Positions 7,989 through 13,509 of a stretch of 16,832 nt of DNA are shown here, piece after piece. The stretch is from Akkermansiaceae bacterium UBA5020 (GTDB taxonomy: Bacteria; Verrucomicrobiota; Verrucomicrobiia; Verrucomicrobiales; DEV007). Both the position numbers and the translations under genes were made by a program. Positions within the stretch are counted from its first letter, which is position 1. Each line of letters begins with the position of its first letter. The notes under the pieces were generated by a model. The model searched no databases. It was not told the DNA's origin and saw nothing but the letters and a program-made list of their open reading frames with translations. The stretch covers positions 1-16,832 of the forward strand of contig DGXY01000126.1 in NCBI GenBank assembly GCA_002396885.1. The letters are read 5' to 3'.

Positions 7989-8189
7989 TCACTGATCGGG
8001 CAGAAAGCCCAGATACTTCAGCAGCAGCCCCAGCAATCCGATCAGCAGAATGATCAAGACAAAGCAGCCCTGGGTCTGCAGCAAGTCCACGAAGACTTCT
8101 CTCGAGGTTTTGCCGCAATTCGGGCACCTCGCGTCGTCCGGCTTGCGGGGAGAGCCGCAGGTGAGGCAGGGTTTGCGCTTTTGACTCAT
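7989..8189 (-). CDS. small zinc-ribbon membrane protein
   Basis: This 66-aa protein has a four-Cys zinc ribbon at the N-terminus: C8-x-x-C11 (PCLTCG) and C22-x-x-C25 (RCPNCG), ten residues apart. A polar spacer follows, then one strongly hydrophobic segment (about residues 41-60, GCFVLIILLIGLLGLLLKYL) and the short tail GFLPDQ. This predicts a single-pass inner-membrane protein with the ribbon probably in the cytoplasm. The pattern is too specific to be a shadow frame, and nothing in either opposing frame looks like a protein. I cannot name a function; similar ribbon-plus-helix proteins are often annotated only as zinc ribbon domain proteins. Its start lies 552 bp from the tRNA on the other side. 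Confidence 0.75.
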   Translation of the reverse strand: MSQKRKPCLTCGSPRKPDDARCPNCGKTSREVFVDLLQTQGCFVLIILLIGLLGLLLKYLGFLPDQ

Positions 8190-8718
8190 CGGATCAAGGG
8201 GCCACGGCAGCGATCGCCGGCTGTCGGGAATCGAATCCGTAGGGAATGGAGGGAGCTTTCAACTTGTATCCTCATGTAAAAACATGACGCGCAGAGCGAG
8301 AATCGTGCCATTCACGAATCGGTCGGCGGTGCGTGGCATCGGTGTCACCACGACCCCTCGAGGGGGGCGCGGATCCAGCGAATCGATGTCGCCGCTCGCG
8401 CAGAAAATGCAATTCCCGGCCCCGGAAATTCCGAAGGGGGTGGGACTACGGCAGGGGGTCTGGCACCGGACCCGCGGGGGACGGCTTTCGCGCCAGGAAG
8501 CCGACCGGGAGGGAGATTTTTGACCCGGACCTCGGCCTCGAGGCCACGGGGCGCCGGGCAGAGACGAAGTCACCTCGAATCGCTTCCCTGCGGGCGCTTC
8601 GCTGCGGCAGGGTGAGGCCCGCGGGGCGCCGCGGCCACCTCATCGAGGGGCCGAGGGCCTTCGTTTCCCCTGATTTTCCGTTTGCGTAACCTGAAAATCT
8701 GTAGCAATCTCCCGACCC
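8190..8718. other. about 530 bp without a convincing gene, rich in small inverted repeats
   Basis: No open frame here has plausible protein composition; the longest are Arg/Pro/Ser-rich, as expected by chance at high GC. Local dyads include CATGT-AAAA-ACATG (8273-8286) and CCCTGC...GCAGGG (8586-8612) enclosing a GCG-CTT-CGC hairpin. I recognise no known ncRNA consensus (tmRNA, RNase P, SRP or 6S). It is the longest gene-free stretch in the window and probably contains the tRNA promoter near its right end; no consensus promoter was found. Confidence 0.55.
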
Positions 8719-8745
8719 GTCCCGAAAGGGACCCCGGAAACGGGG
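8719..8745 (+). promoter_or_regulatory. tandem GAAA-tetraloop hairpins in the tRNA-Ala leader
   Basis: GTCCC-GAAA-GGGAC (8719-8732) is followed at once by CCCCG-GAAA-CGGGG (8732-8745). The two share the C at 8732. The second hairpin's 3' arm is CGGGG, whose last four bases are tRNA nucleotides 1-4. In the primary transcript this stem would compete with the tRNA acceptor stem. Both loops are GNRA type, which stabilises short stems. Confidence 0.55.
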
Positions 8746-8814
8746 CATTAGCTCAGTTGGTAGAGCACTTGCATGGCATGCAAGGGGTCAGCGGTTCGAA
8801 TCCGCTATGCTCCA
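8742..8814 (+). tRNA. tRNA-Ala(GGC)
   Basis: This is a 73-nt cloverleaf. The acceptor GGGGCAT pairs with ATGCTCC and includes the G3:U70 wobble that is the alanine identity element. The D arm is GCTC/GAGC with AGTTGGTA, the anticodon stem CTTGC/GCAAG closes loop ATGGCAT with anticodon GGC, and the T arm AGCGG/CCGCT holds TTCGAAT. The discriminator is A73. The 3' CCA is not encoded (the next bases are CTC), so it must be added by a nucleotidyltransferase. It reads GCC and GCU codons; GCC is heavily used by the neighbouring genes. Confidence 0.97.
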
Positions 8815-8816
8815 CT

Positions 8817-8835
8817 CCCCGACCGTTCGTCGGGG
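8817..8835 (+). terminator. hairpin just after tRNA-Ala
   Basis: CCCCGAC-CGTTC-GTCGGGG is a perfect 7-bp GC stem starting 3 nt after the tRNA. No T-run follows on the + strand. It also lies 24 nt past the stop of the convergent - strand gene and could serve both directions. Confidence 0.5.
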
Positions 8836-8858
8836 CGGAGGAACTCGGAGGCTGGACC

Positions 8859-9311
8859 TCAGAAGTCGTATTTGAGAATCCCGGAACCGCGGACGCGCTG
8901 GCGTCCGATCTTGCGAGGATCAATGGGCCGGACCAAGCGGATCGAGCCATACTCGCCGAAGGTGATCCAGCGACGGCTCACCTTGATGTTCGTGGTGAAA
9001 GAATCCGAAACGTTGACCCCTGACTTGCTGACCTTGAGCACGATCTCGACAGGATACGTTCCCGTGAGGCGCGCCTCGGGGACCCGCGTTCCCACCTCGC
9101 TCGTCATGGTGCCGCGGAGGTCGACTTCGAGATTGAGCTTCCCATACTCGCCTGTGCCCCCGACCGTCCCGGTGAGCGCCTGACGGGCCTGGTTGTTGTA
9201 AATGGATCCGATGAATCCGATGCGGGCGACGAGATCATCCGCGCCTGCATCCACCACGCCCGCCAGCAGCAGTGCCGCGAGCCCGACCTTCGTCATCCAG
9301 AGTTTTTTCAT
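8859..9311 (-). CDS. small secreted protein of unknown function
   Basis: This is a 150-aa protein with a clear signal peptide (MKKLWMTKVGLAALLLAGVV, cut near DAGADD). The mature part is rich in alternating hydrophobic residues, Gly, Thr and Val, which predicts mostly beta-strand: TGTVGGTGEYGKLNLEVDL, then ARLTGTYPVEIVLKV, then SFTTNIKVSRRWITFGEYG. There are no Cys residues after the signal and no catalytic motif I recognise. It ends with the aromatic KYDF, which is faintly like outer-membrane beta-strand termini, but the length is short for a barrel. It is divergent from the septoil-like gene across 183 bp. It starts just beyond CCTCCTTACC on its own strand, so there is no Shine-Dalgarno sequence. 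I do not recognise the family. Confidence 0.75.
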   Translation of the reverse strand: MKKLWMTKVGLAALLLAGVVDAGADDLVARIGFIGSIYNNQARQALTGTVGGTGEYGKLNLEVDLRGTMTSEVGTRVPEARLTGTYPVEIVLKVSKSGVNVSDSFTTNIKVSRRWITFGEYGSIRLVRPIDPRKIGRQRVRGSGILKYDF

Positions 9312-9385
9312 GGTAAGGAGGATCCCGGATTGAAACAGGGACCTTCGGTAAAATACCGGCCGGATCGGAGCGCGTCAATCGGCAT

Positions 9386-9410
9386 CCCCCACCCTTTCGG
9401 GTGCCGGGGG
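9386..9410. other. hairpin between divergent genes
   Basis: CCCCCACCC-TTTC-GGGTGCCGGGGG can fold as ACCC/GGGT around TTTC, extended by CCCC/GGGG past a small bulge. It lies between the divergent starts at 9311 and 9495. It may be a leader structure; no T-run supports a terminator. Confidence 0.35.
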
Positions 9411-9494
9411 CGGATCGGTCGAGATGGAGTGGGAGCGTCCGGGGATGTTTTCGGTTTGCTTGAATGACCAGACCGGGTCATCCGTCCCTTCGCC

Positions 9495-9827
9495 ATGAAC
9501 CGCCTCACCCCTCGCGATCTCGCCCTGCTGCTCTTTGGCTCCGCCCTCTTCCTCGCCTTGCCACTTTCCGCGAAGAATCCCCTCTCCTCCTCGGCGATCG
9601 CGAAGGTCTACGGAAAGATCCAGTTCGTCACGAGCTTTCCGGATTATCAGGTGAAGGTGGTGACGGCCTTCCCGGACCTGAAGGTGGTGAAGGTCAACGC
9701 GTTCCCGGATTCCGTCGGCAAATGGCAGATCGTGGAAAGCTTCCCGGATTTCAAAATACAGATTGTGGACAGCTTTCCGGATTTTAAGATCCAGTATGTC
9801 GAAAGTTTCCCCGGGCTCGCCCGCTAA
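9495..9827 (+). CDS. secreted FPD-repeat protein, probable 7(1) septoil-knot family
   Basis: This 110-aa protein starts with a signal peptide (MNRLTPRDLALLLFGSALFL, then ALPLSAKN). The rest is a repeat of about 11 residues, pattern (I/V)V-x-(S/A)FPD-x-(K)-(V/I)-x. FPD or FPG falls at residues 48, 59, 70, 83, 94 and 105, so the spacing is 11, 11, 13, 11 and 11. The 13 comes from an inserted segment (PDSVGKWQIV). Counting the KVYGKIQ start gives seven units. The unit motif, the size and the GKW insertion match what I recall of the 7(1) septoil-knot family (Pfam Septknot), very small proteins whose backbone forms a 7(1) torus knot. Their function is not known to me. The last 32 nt overlap the following nuclease gene, so translation is probably coupled. 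The family call rests on memory, not a search. Confidence 0.72.
   Translation: MNRLTPRDLALLLFGSALFLALPLSAKNPLSSSAIAKVYGKIQFVTSFPDYQVKVVTAFPDLKVVKVNAFPDSVGKWQIVESFPDFKIQIVDSFPDFKIQYVESFPGLAR
9621..9815 (+). repeat. 33-bp periodic coding repeat inside the septoil-like gene
   Basis: The DNA repeats with the protein: a TTCCCGGA or TTTCCGGA core (Phe-Pro-Asp) recurs at 33-bp steps, with one 39-bp step. The last full units are the most alike at the DNA level (GGATTTCAAAATACAGATTG against GGATTTTAAGATCCAGTATG), while the first units have diverged. That suggests the most recent duplication is at the 3' end. Confidence 0.75.
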
Positions 9828-10716
9828 AGCCTCCCTTGCCCTGCTAGGGCTTGTGGCCGTCGGCCTCGCGCTGACGTTCACCCCCGCCGGGGCGCAAGAG
9901 CCCCTGCAGTCCCTCGAAGGTTGTCGATATGTGGCGACGGACTGGGCGGATGGCGATTCCTTCGTCGTCCGCCTGCCCGATGGCCGGGAGACGGTGCTGC
10001 GTCTTTACTTCGTCGATTGCCTCGAGACCGATGTGGCCGATGTGACCGGAAAACGCCGTCTCCGCGAGCAGGCGCGATACTTTGGCGTGGAGGATTTCGG
10101 GCTCGCCCACCAGTGCGGCGTCGAGGCGAAGCGAAGGGTGGCGGAGATCCTCGCCGAACCGTTCACGGTTCACACTTCCTTCTCCAAAGCCCCGGGTCGC
10201 TCGGGTTCGCCTCGCCATTATGCCTTCATCACGCCTTCGGGCGGCCGCGACCTCGGCGAATGGCTGGTCGAGGAGGGGTTAGCCCGAGCCTTTGGGTTCG
10301 GGAGATCGCGTCCGGATGGCACGAAGCGCGACGACTGGCAGGCCGAGTTGGAAGATGCCGAGCTCTCCGCCGCTCTCCTTGGCCGGGGCCTCTGGAAGCA
10401 TTGCGAACCCGAAAAACTCGTCGCGATGCGCCGCGAACAGCGCGAGGAGCTGCGCGCCCTCGAGGCCATCGACGACGCCTTCACCCTCGCCCCGCTGGAG
10501 GAGCCGGTCGACCTCAACGCTGCCTCGCTCGAAGAGCTCGTCCGCACCGGGCTGCGTGAATCCCTTGCCGACGAAGTCATCAAAAGGCGTCCCTTTCGCA
10601 CCATCGAGCAGCTCGACGATGTGCCCGGGATCGGGCCCGCCACGCTCGCCAAAATCCGGCCTTACCTGAAGATCGGTGCCTCGCCAAACGAAGCGAAGGA
10701 GAAACCCGCACCTTGA
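9796..10716 (+). CDS. secreted SNase-fold nuclease with C-terminal helix-hairpin-helix
   Basis: This is a 306-aa exported protein. I chose the ATG at 9796 because it gives a signal peptide (MSKVSPGSPAKASLALLGLV, ending AGAQ); the ATG at 9763 would put 11 residues before it. Residues ~40-215 are a staphylococcal-nuclease (thermonuclease) OB-fold: Asp in DGDSF (52-56), Arg69, then FVDCLETD (72-79), equal to the usual GIDTPE. The catalytic Asp74 and Glu77 remain, but Thr becomes Cys75 and there is an extra residue between. The later Arg is R135 or R140 in GRSGSPRHYAF. Residues ~248-295 are a ComEA-like helix-hairpin-helix (LNAASLEEL, then DDVPGIGPATLAKIRPYL) that should bind DNA. This suggests extracytoplasmic DNA cutting with its own DNA anchor. 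The first codons lie inside the last repeat of the upstream gene. Confidence 0.85.
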   Translation: MSKVSPGSPAKASLALLGLVAVGLALTFTPAGAQEPLQSLEGCRYVATDWADGDSFVVRLPDGRETVLRLYFVDCLETDVADVTGKRRLREQARYFGVEDFGLAHQCGVEAKRRVAEILAEPFTVHTSFSKAPGRSGSPRHYAFITPSGGRDLGEWLVEEGLARAFGFGRSRPDGTKRDDWQAELEDAELSAALLGRGLWKHCEPEKLVAMRREQREELRALEAIDDAFTLAPLEEPVDLNAASLEELVRTGLRESLADEVIKRRPFRTIEQLDDVPGIGPATLAKIRPYLKIGASPNEAKEKPAP

Positions 10717-10749
10717 CCCTGCGGCGGATCGCGGCTCCCTTTACGGGAC

Positions 10750-11538
10750 ATGGATCGTGATCAACACCTCGCCCGCTTTCTCCAGTCCGACGGACGCACC
10801 GTCATCCTCCCCATCGACCACGGCACCGCCATTCCCGTGCCAGGACTGGAGGATCCGATCGCCTTGATCGAGCAACTGAATCCTGTCGTGGACGGCTACG
10901 TCGTCAATCTCGGTCTCGCCTTCGCCGCCGCCGAGGCTCTCGAGGGCAAGGGCGTCTGCCTGCGCACCGACTGCTACAAGCCACGCTACGGCGAAAACCT
11001 CGACGAGGGCAGCTACCGCCTCTACGGCGCCGATGAAGCTCTCACCTGCGGCGCCCACGCGATGATGAACATGCTCTACACGCACCACACGAACGAGGCG
11101 GGCATCTTCCGCGAAGCGGCCGAGCTGATCGCCGAGAGCCTCGACGCCGACGTGCCGGTGATCCTCGAGGCGCTGCCTTTCGGCATCGGGCGTCCGGCCG
11201 ACTACACCCTCGAGAATATCGGTTACACCGTGCGCGCCGCGGCCGAGCTGGGATCCGATATCGTCAAGACCGCCTTCCCCACCGGGGCGAGCGCCGACGA
11301 GTTCCGCGCCATCGTCGAGGCCTGCTTTGTGCCTGTCATCGTCCTCGGAGGAGCGGCCATGGGGGATGACCGCGCCCTCCTCGAGATGGTGAAAAAGGCC
11401 ATCGATGGGGGTGCCATCGGCATCGCCGTGGGACGTAACGTCTGGCAGCATTCCAAGCCCGCCAAAATCGCCAAGGCCCTGCACGCCATCGTGCACGACG
11501 CAGCGACGGTGGACTCGGCCCTGAAGTGCCTTTCTTGA
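10750..11538 (+). CDS. class I aldolase of the DeoC/FbaB/LsrF family
   Basis: This is a 262-aa cytoplasmic TIM-barrel aldolase. The beta-1 motif is VILPIDHG (18-25), the Schiff-base lysine is Lys173 in GSDIVKTAFPTG, and the phosphate-binding ends are VIVLGG (196-201) and GIAVGRNVWQ (224-233). This is the archaeal-type fructose-bisphosphate aldolase/LsrF group, which acts on phosphorylated sugars; relatives make 2-amino-3,7-dideoxy-heptulosonate. The precise substrate cannot be read. It sits 33 nt after the nuclease and 39 nt before a radical SAM gene; pairing with the latter is more likely to be meaningful than with the secreted nuclease. No Shine-Dalgarno sequence is present; the start is at 10750. 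Confidence 0.85.
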   Translation: MDRDQHLARFLQSDGRTVILPIDHGTAIPVPGLEDPIALIEQLNPVVDGYVVNLGLAFAAAEALEGKGVCLRTDCYKPRYGENLDEGSYRLYGADEALTCGAHAMMNMLYTHHTNEAGIFREAAELIAESLDADVPVILEALPFGIGRPADYTLENIGYTVRAAAELGSDIVKTAFPTGASADEFRAIVEACFVPVIVLGGAAMGDDRALLEMVKKAIDGGAIGIAVGRNVWQHSKPAKIAKALHAIVHDAATVDSALKCLS

Positions 11539-11540
11539 AT

Positions 11541-11571
11541 GGCTGAAAACTGAAAACTTCAGCCTGAAAAC
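11541..11571 (+). repeat. TGAAAAC heptamer repeats within a hairpin
   Basis: In the 39-nt gap between the aldolase and the radical SAM gene, TGAAAAC occurs three times (11544, 11551 and 11565; the first two are in tandem). GGCTGAA (11541-11547) pairs perfectly with TTCAGCC (11558-11564) around a 10-nt loop. It is markedly A-rich for this genome and ends 6 nt before the start codon. It could shape translation of the radical SAM gene. Confidence 0.5.
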
Positions 11572-11577
11572 CTCCCC

Positions 11578-12807
11578 ATGATCCTCCCCAGCCTCCAATA
11601 TGCCGGCCGCATTCTCCGCACCGCGGACAAACGGCATCTCGCCAAGTTCATGTGGAATTTCGGGGTGAAGGGGATCCGTTCGGTCAATCTCTACAAGGAA
11701 CGGATGCGGGATGGGATCTACTTCCCGCCCTTTCTCTACCTCTCCATCCTCAACAGTTGCAACCTGCGCTGTCAGGGCTGCTGGGTCGATGTCGACAAAC
11801 CGCAGGTGAAGCTGGATCTCGAGGACCTCAACAAGGTCGTCAACGAGGCCAAGGCGCACGGGAACTCCTTCTTCGGCATCCTCGGAGGAGAGCCTTTCAT
11901 GCATCCGGGACTGCTCGACTTCCTCGCCGAACATCCCGATTGCTTCTTCCAGGTCTTCACCAACGGGCAGATGATCACCGAGAAGAAGGCGAAGCAGCTC
12001 CGCCAACTCGGCAATGCGACCCCCCTCATCTCGATCGAGGGCACCGAGCTCGTCGCGAACGAGCGCCGCGGCGGCAAGGACGTCCTCAACCGTACCCTCA
12101 AGGGGCTGGATCATTGCCTCGAAAACAAACTCCTCACCGGAGTCGCCACGAGCCTCTGCCAGACAAACATCGACGAGCTCCTCACCGAGAAATGGCTGCG
12201 ACAGCTGATCGACCGCGGCGTTCACTATGCCTGGTATCACAGCTATCGTCCCGTCGGTCCGAAACCGAACGAGGATCTCGCCCTGACGCCGGAGCAGGCG
12301 CGCCGTGTGCGGCAGTTCGTCGTGGACATGCGTGTGAAGCTGCCTCTTGGCATCATCGACGCCTACTATGACGGCGAAGGTCGCGCCCTCTGCCCCATGG
12401 CCAACGGGATCTCGCACCACATCTCCCCCACCGGAGCGATCGAGCCCTGTCCCATCATCCAGTTCGCGACCGACAACGTGCGTGACGGCTCGATCTACGA
12501 GACCCTGACAAAATCCGAATTCCTCCGCGACTTCCGCGAGACGGCGGCGCAGCACACCCGCGGGTGCATCGTCCTCGAACGGCCCGATCTCGTCAAGGCG
12601 CTCGCGGAAAAGCACCACGCCACCGACACAACGATTCGCCAGACGGCCATCGCCGAGCTCGAGGCGATGACGCCGCGCAACAGCCAGTGGCTCCCCACAG
12701 GTGAGGAAATCCCGGAGAAACACCCGGTCTACCGCTGGGCGAAGCGAATCTGGTTCAATGACTTCGGCGTCTACGACGGTCTCGAGCGGCAGGGCCCGAA
12801 ATCGTAG
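11578..12807 (+). CDS. radical SAM protein with SPASM-like C-terminal cysteines
   Basis: This is a 409-aa cytoplasmic radical SAM enzyme. The cluster motif is C61-x3-C65-x2-C68 (NSCNLRCQGCW). GGEP (103-106) and the SAM-contacting stretch FFQVFTNG (123-130) follow, with SIEG (152-155) as a further strand. After the core, Cys272 (LCPMANG), Cys291 (EPCPIIQ) and Cys330 (TRGCIV) could ligate an auxiliary Fe-S cluster, although this is fewer than the usual seven Cys of SPASM. The ~45 N-terminal residues before the barrel and the Trp/Tyr-rich tail (HPVYRWAKRIWFNDFGVYD) are family features I do not recognise. It is likely co-expressed with the upstream aldolase, which would fit modification of a sugar or lipid precursor, but that is inference. 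No RiPP precursor is visible nearby. Confidence 0.88.
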   Translation: MILPSLQYAGRILRTADKRHLAKFMWNFGVKGIRSVNLYKERMRDGIYFPPFLYLSILNSCNLRCQGCWVDVDKPQVKLDLEDLNKVVNEAKAHGNSFFGILGGEPFMHPGLLDFLAEHPDCFFQVFTNGQMITEKKAKQLRQLGNATPLISIEGTELVANERRGGKDVLNRTLKGLDHCLENKLLTGVATSLCQTNIDELLTEKWLRQLIDRGVHYAWYHSYRPVGPKPNEDLALTPEQARRVRQFVVDMRVKLPLGIIDAYYDGEGRALCPMANGISHHISPTGAIEPCPIIQFATDNVRDGSIYETLTKSEFLRDFRETAAQHTRGCIVLERPDLVKALAEKHHATDTTIRQTAIAELEAMTPRNSQWLPTGEEIPEKHPVYRWAKRIWFNDFGVYDGLERQGPKS

Positions 12808-12851
12808 GACATCAGGCGTCCGTTCTCACCCGACTGGCGAAAATGGAAGAG

Positions 12852-12878
12852 CGCCGCGACGTTTCGGTCGCAGCGGCG
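12852..12878. terminator. hairpin between convergent radical SAM and RRM genes
   Basis: CGCCGCGAC (12852-12860) pairs with GTCGC...GGCG (12867-12878) around GTTTCG, with an AGC bulge. It lies 44 nt after the radical SAM stop and 17 nt beyond the RRM gene's stop on the opposite strand, so it could serve both. There is no T-run. Confidence 0.45.
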
Positions 12879-12895
12879 AAGACGCGGTGAGACGA

Positions 12896-13261
12896 TCAGA
12901 TCGACTTGTAACGAACCTTCTGCCCGTCCTTGCCGACCGGACGATTGTCGATGCGGGGAAGCGCGCCGACGGTGGGATCGTCGTTGTCCTGCCGGTGCGA
13001 GCGCACGGGCGTGAAACCACGGCGATCCTCGGCCTCGTTCACTTTCAATTCGCGGCCGCCGAGCGGCTTGTTATTGAGCGCGGCGATCGCGGCCATCCCT
13101 TTCTCGTCATCAGCGAGGGTGACGAAGGCAAAACCTCTCGGCTTGCCCGTCTCGCGATCCTGCGGACGGTGAAACTCCAAGACGGGCTCGAACTCGGCAA
13201 AAGCGGCGCGCAGCTCGCCATCGCTGAGATCGTAGGACAGGTTTCCGACAAATAACTTCAT
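12896..13261 (-). CDS. RRM-domain RNA-binding protein
   Basis: This is a 121-aa protein with one RNA recognition motif. RNP2 is LFVGNL (3-8) and RNP1 is RGFAFVTL (42-49), with the aromatic residues that stack on RNA bases. The domain ends near residue 76 (ELKVNEAEDR). A basic, disordered tail follows (RRGFTPVRSHRQDNDDPTVG to GQKVRYKSI), where many bacterial RRM proteins have a Gly-rich tail. Such proteins, common in Cyanobacteria and Verrucomicrobiota, are thought to act as RNA chaperones, some in cold adaptation. It is divergent from the dehydrogenase gene across 248 bp that contains a hairpin (CCCGC/GCGGG, 13290-13304) in its 5' leader, which could be an autoregulatory site. The start gives the standard MKLFVGNL opening. 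Confidence 0.93.
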   Translation of the reverse strand: MKLFVGNLSYDLSDGELRAAFAEFEPVLEFHRPQDRETGKPRGFAFVTLADDEKGMAAIAALNNKPLGGRELKVNEAEDRRGFTPVRSHRQDNDDPTVGALPRIDNRPVGKDGQKVRYKSI

Positions 13262-13271
13262 ATTACTCGAT

Positions 13272-13423
13272 GCTTTTCCGGGAGGTCCGCCCGCAGAAGG
13301 CGGGATTCGAGCCGGGACCGGATCCTGGAAGCGACGAACCTGACAGATGCCCGATGCAATGGGCGTGATTCCTTTTCAATACTCCATCTTTCGGACCTTG
13401 GCGAGAGGGATTTCCGGAAAAGC
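13272..13423. promoter_or_regulatory. 10-bp inverted repeat in the RRM/dehydrogenase divergent region
   Basis: GCTTTTCCGG (13272-13281) is exactly inverted as CCGGAAAAGC (13414-13423), with 132 bp between. The right copy also overlaps the perfect palindrome TTTCCGGAAA (13411-13420). The sites lie between two divergent starts (13261 and 13510) and could be a paired operator. Chance is possible at this length. Confidence 0.35.
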
Positions 13424-13509
13424 GACTCACCCTTCCCGCGACACGCGGAAGCGCCCCAATTTCCGCTTGTCCTCGCGAGCAAGCGCCGTTCTTTTTCTCC
13501 CTTCCATCC

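Noticed and set aside
8259..8573. A 104-codon - strand frame in the gene-free stretch
   Set aside because: It is Arg/Pro/Ser-rich with no signal, domain or plausible start context, as expected from chance at this GC.
9312..9326. AAGGAGG near the start of the secreted gene ending at 8859
   Set aside because: It lies on the + strand, while the gene is on the - strand, so its mRNA carries CCTCCTT, which resembles the 16S 3' end and not a ribosome binding site. Treated as coincidence.
9621..9815. CRISPR-like regular repeats
   Set aside because: The 33-bp period is in-frame protein repeat without conserved direct repeats or unique spacers.
10741..12723. A 660-codon - strand open frame opposite the aldolase and radical SAM genes
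   Set aside because: Same reason: the + strand has clear catalytic motifs throughout, the - strand none.
13280..13330. tRNA-like T arm (CTCGAATCCCGCC on the - strand)
   Set aside because: The flanking bases do not pair as a T arm and no acceptor, D or anticodon arm is present.
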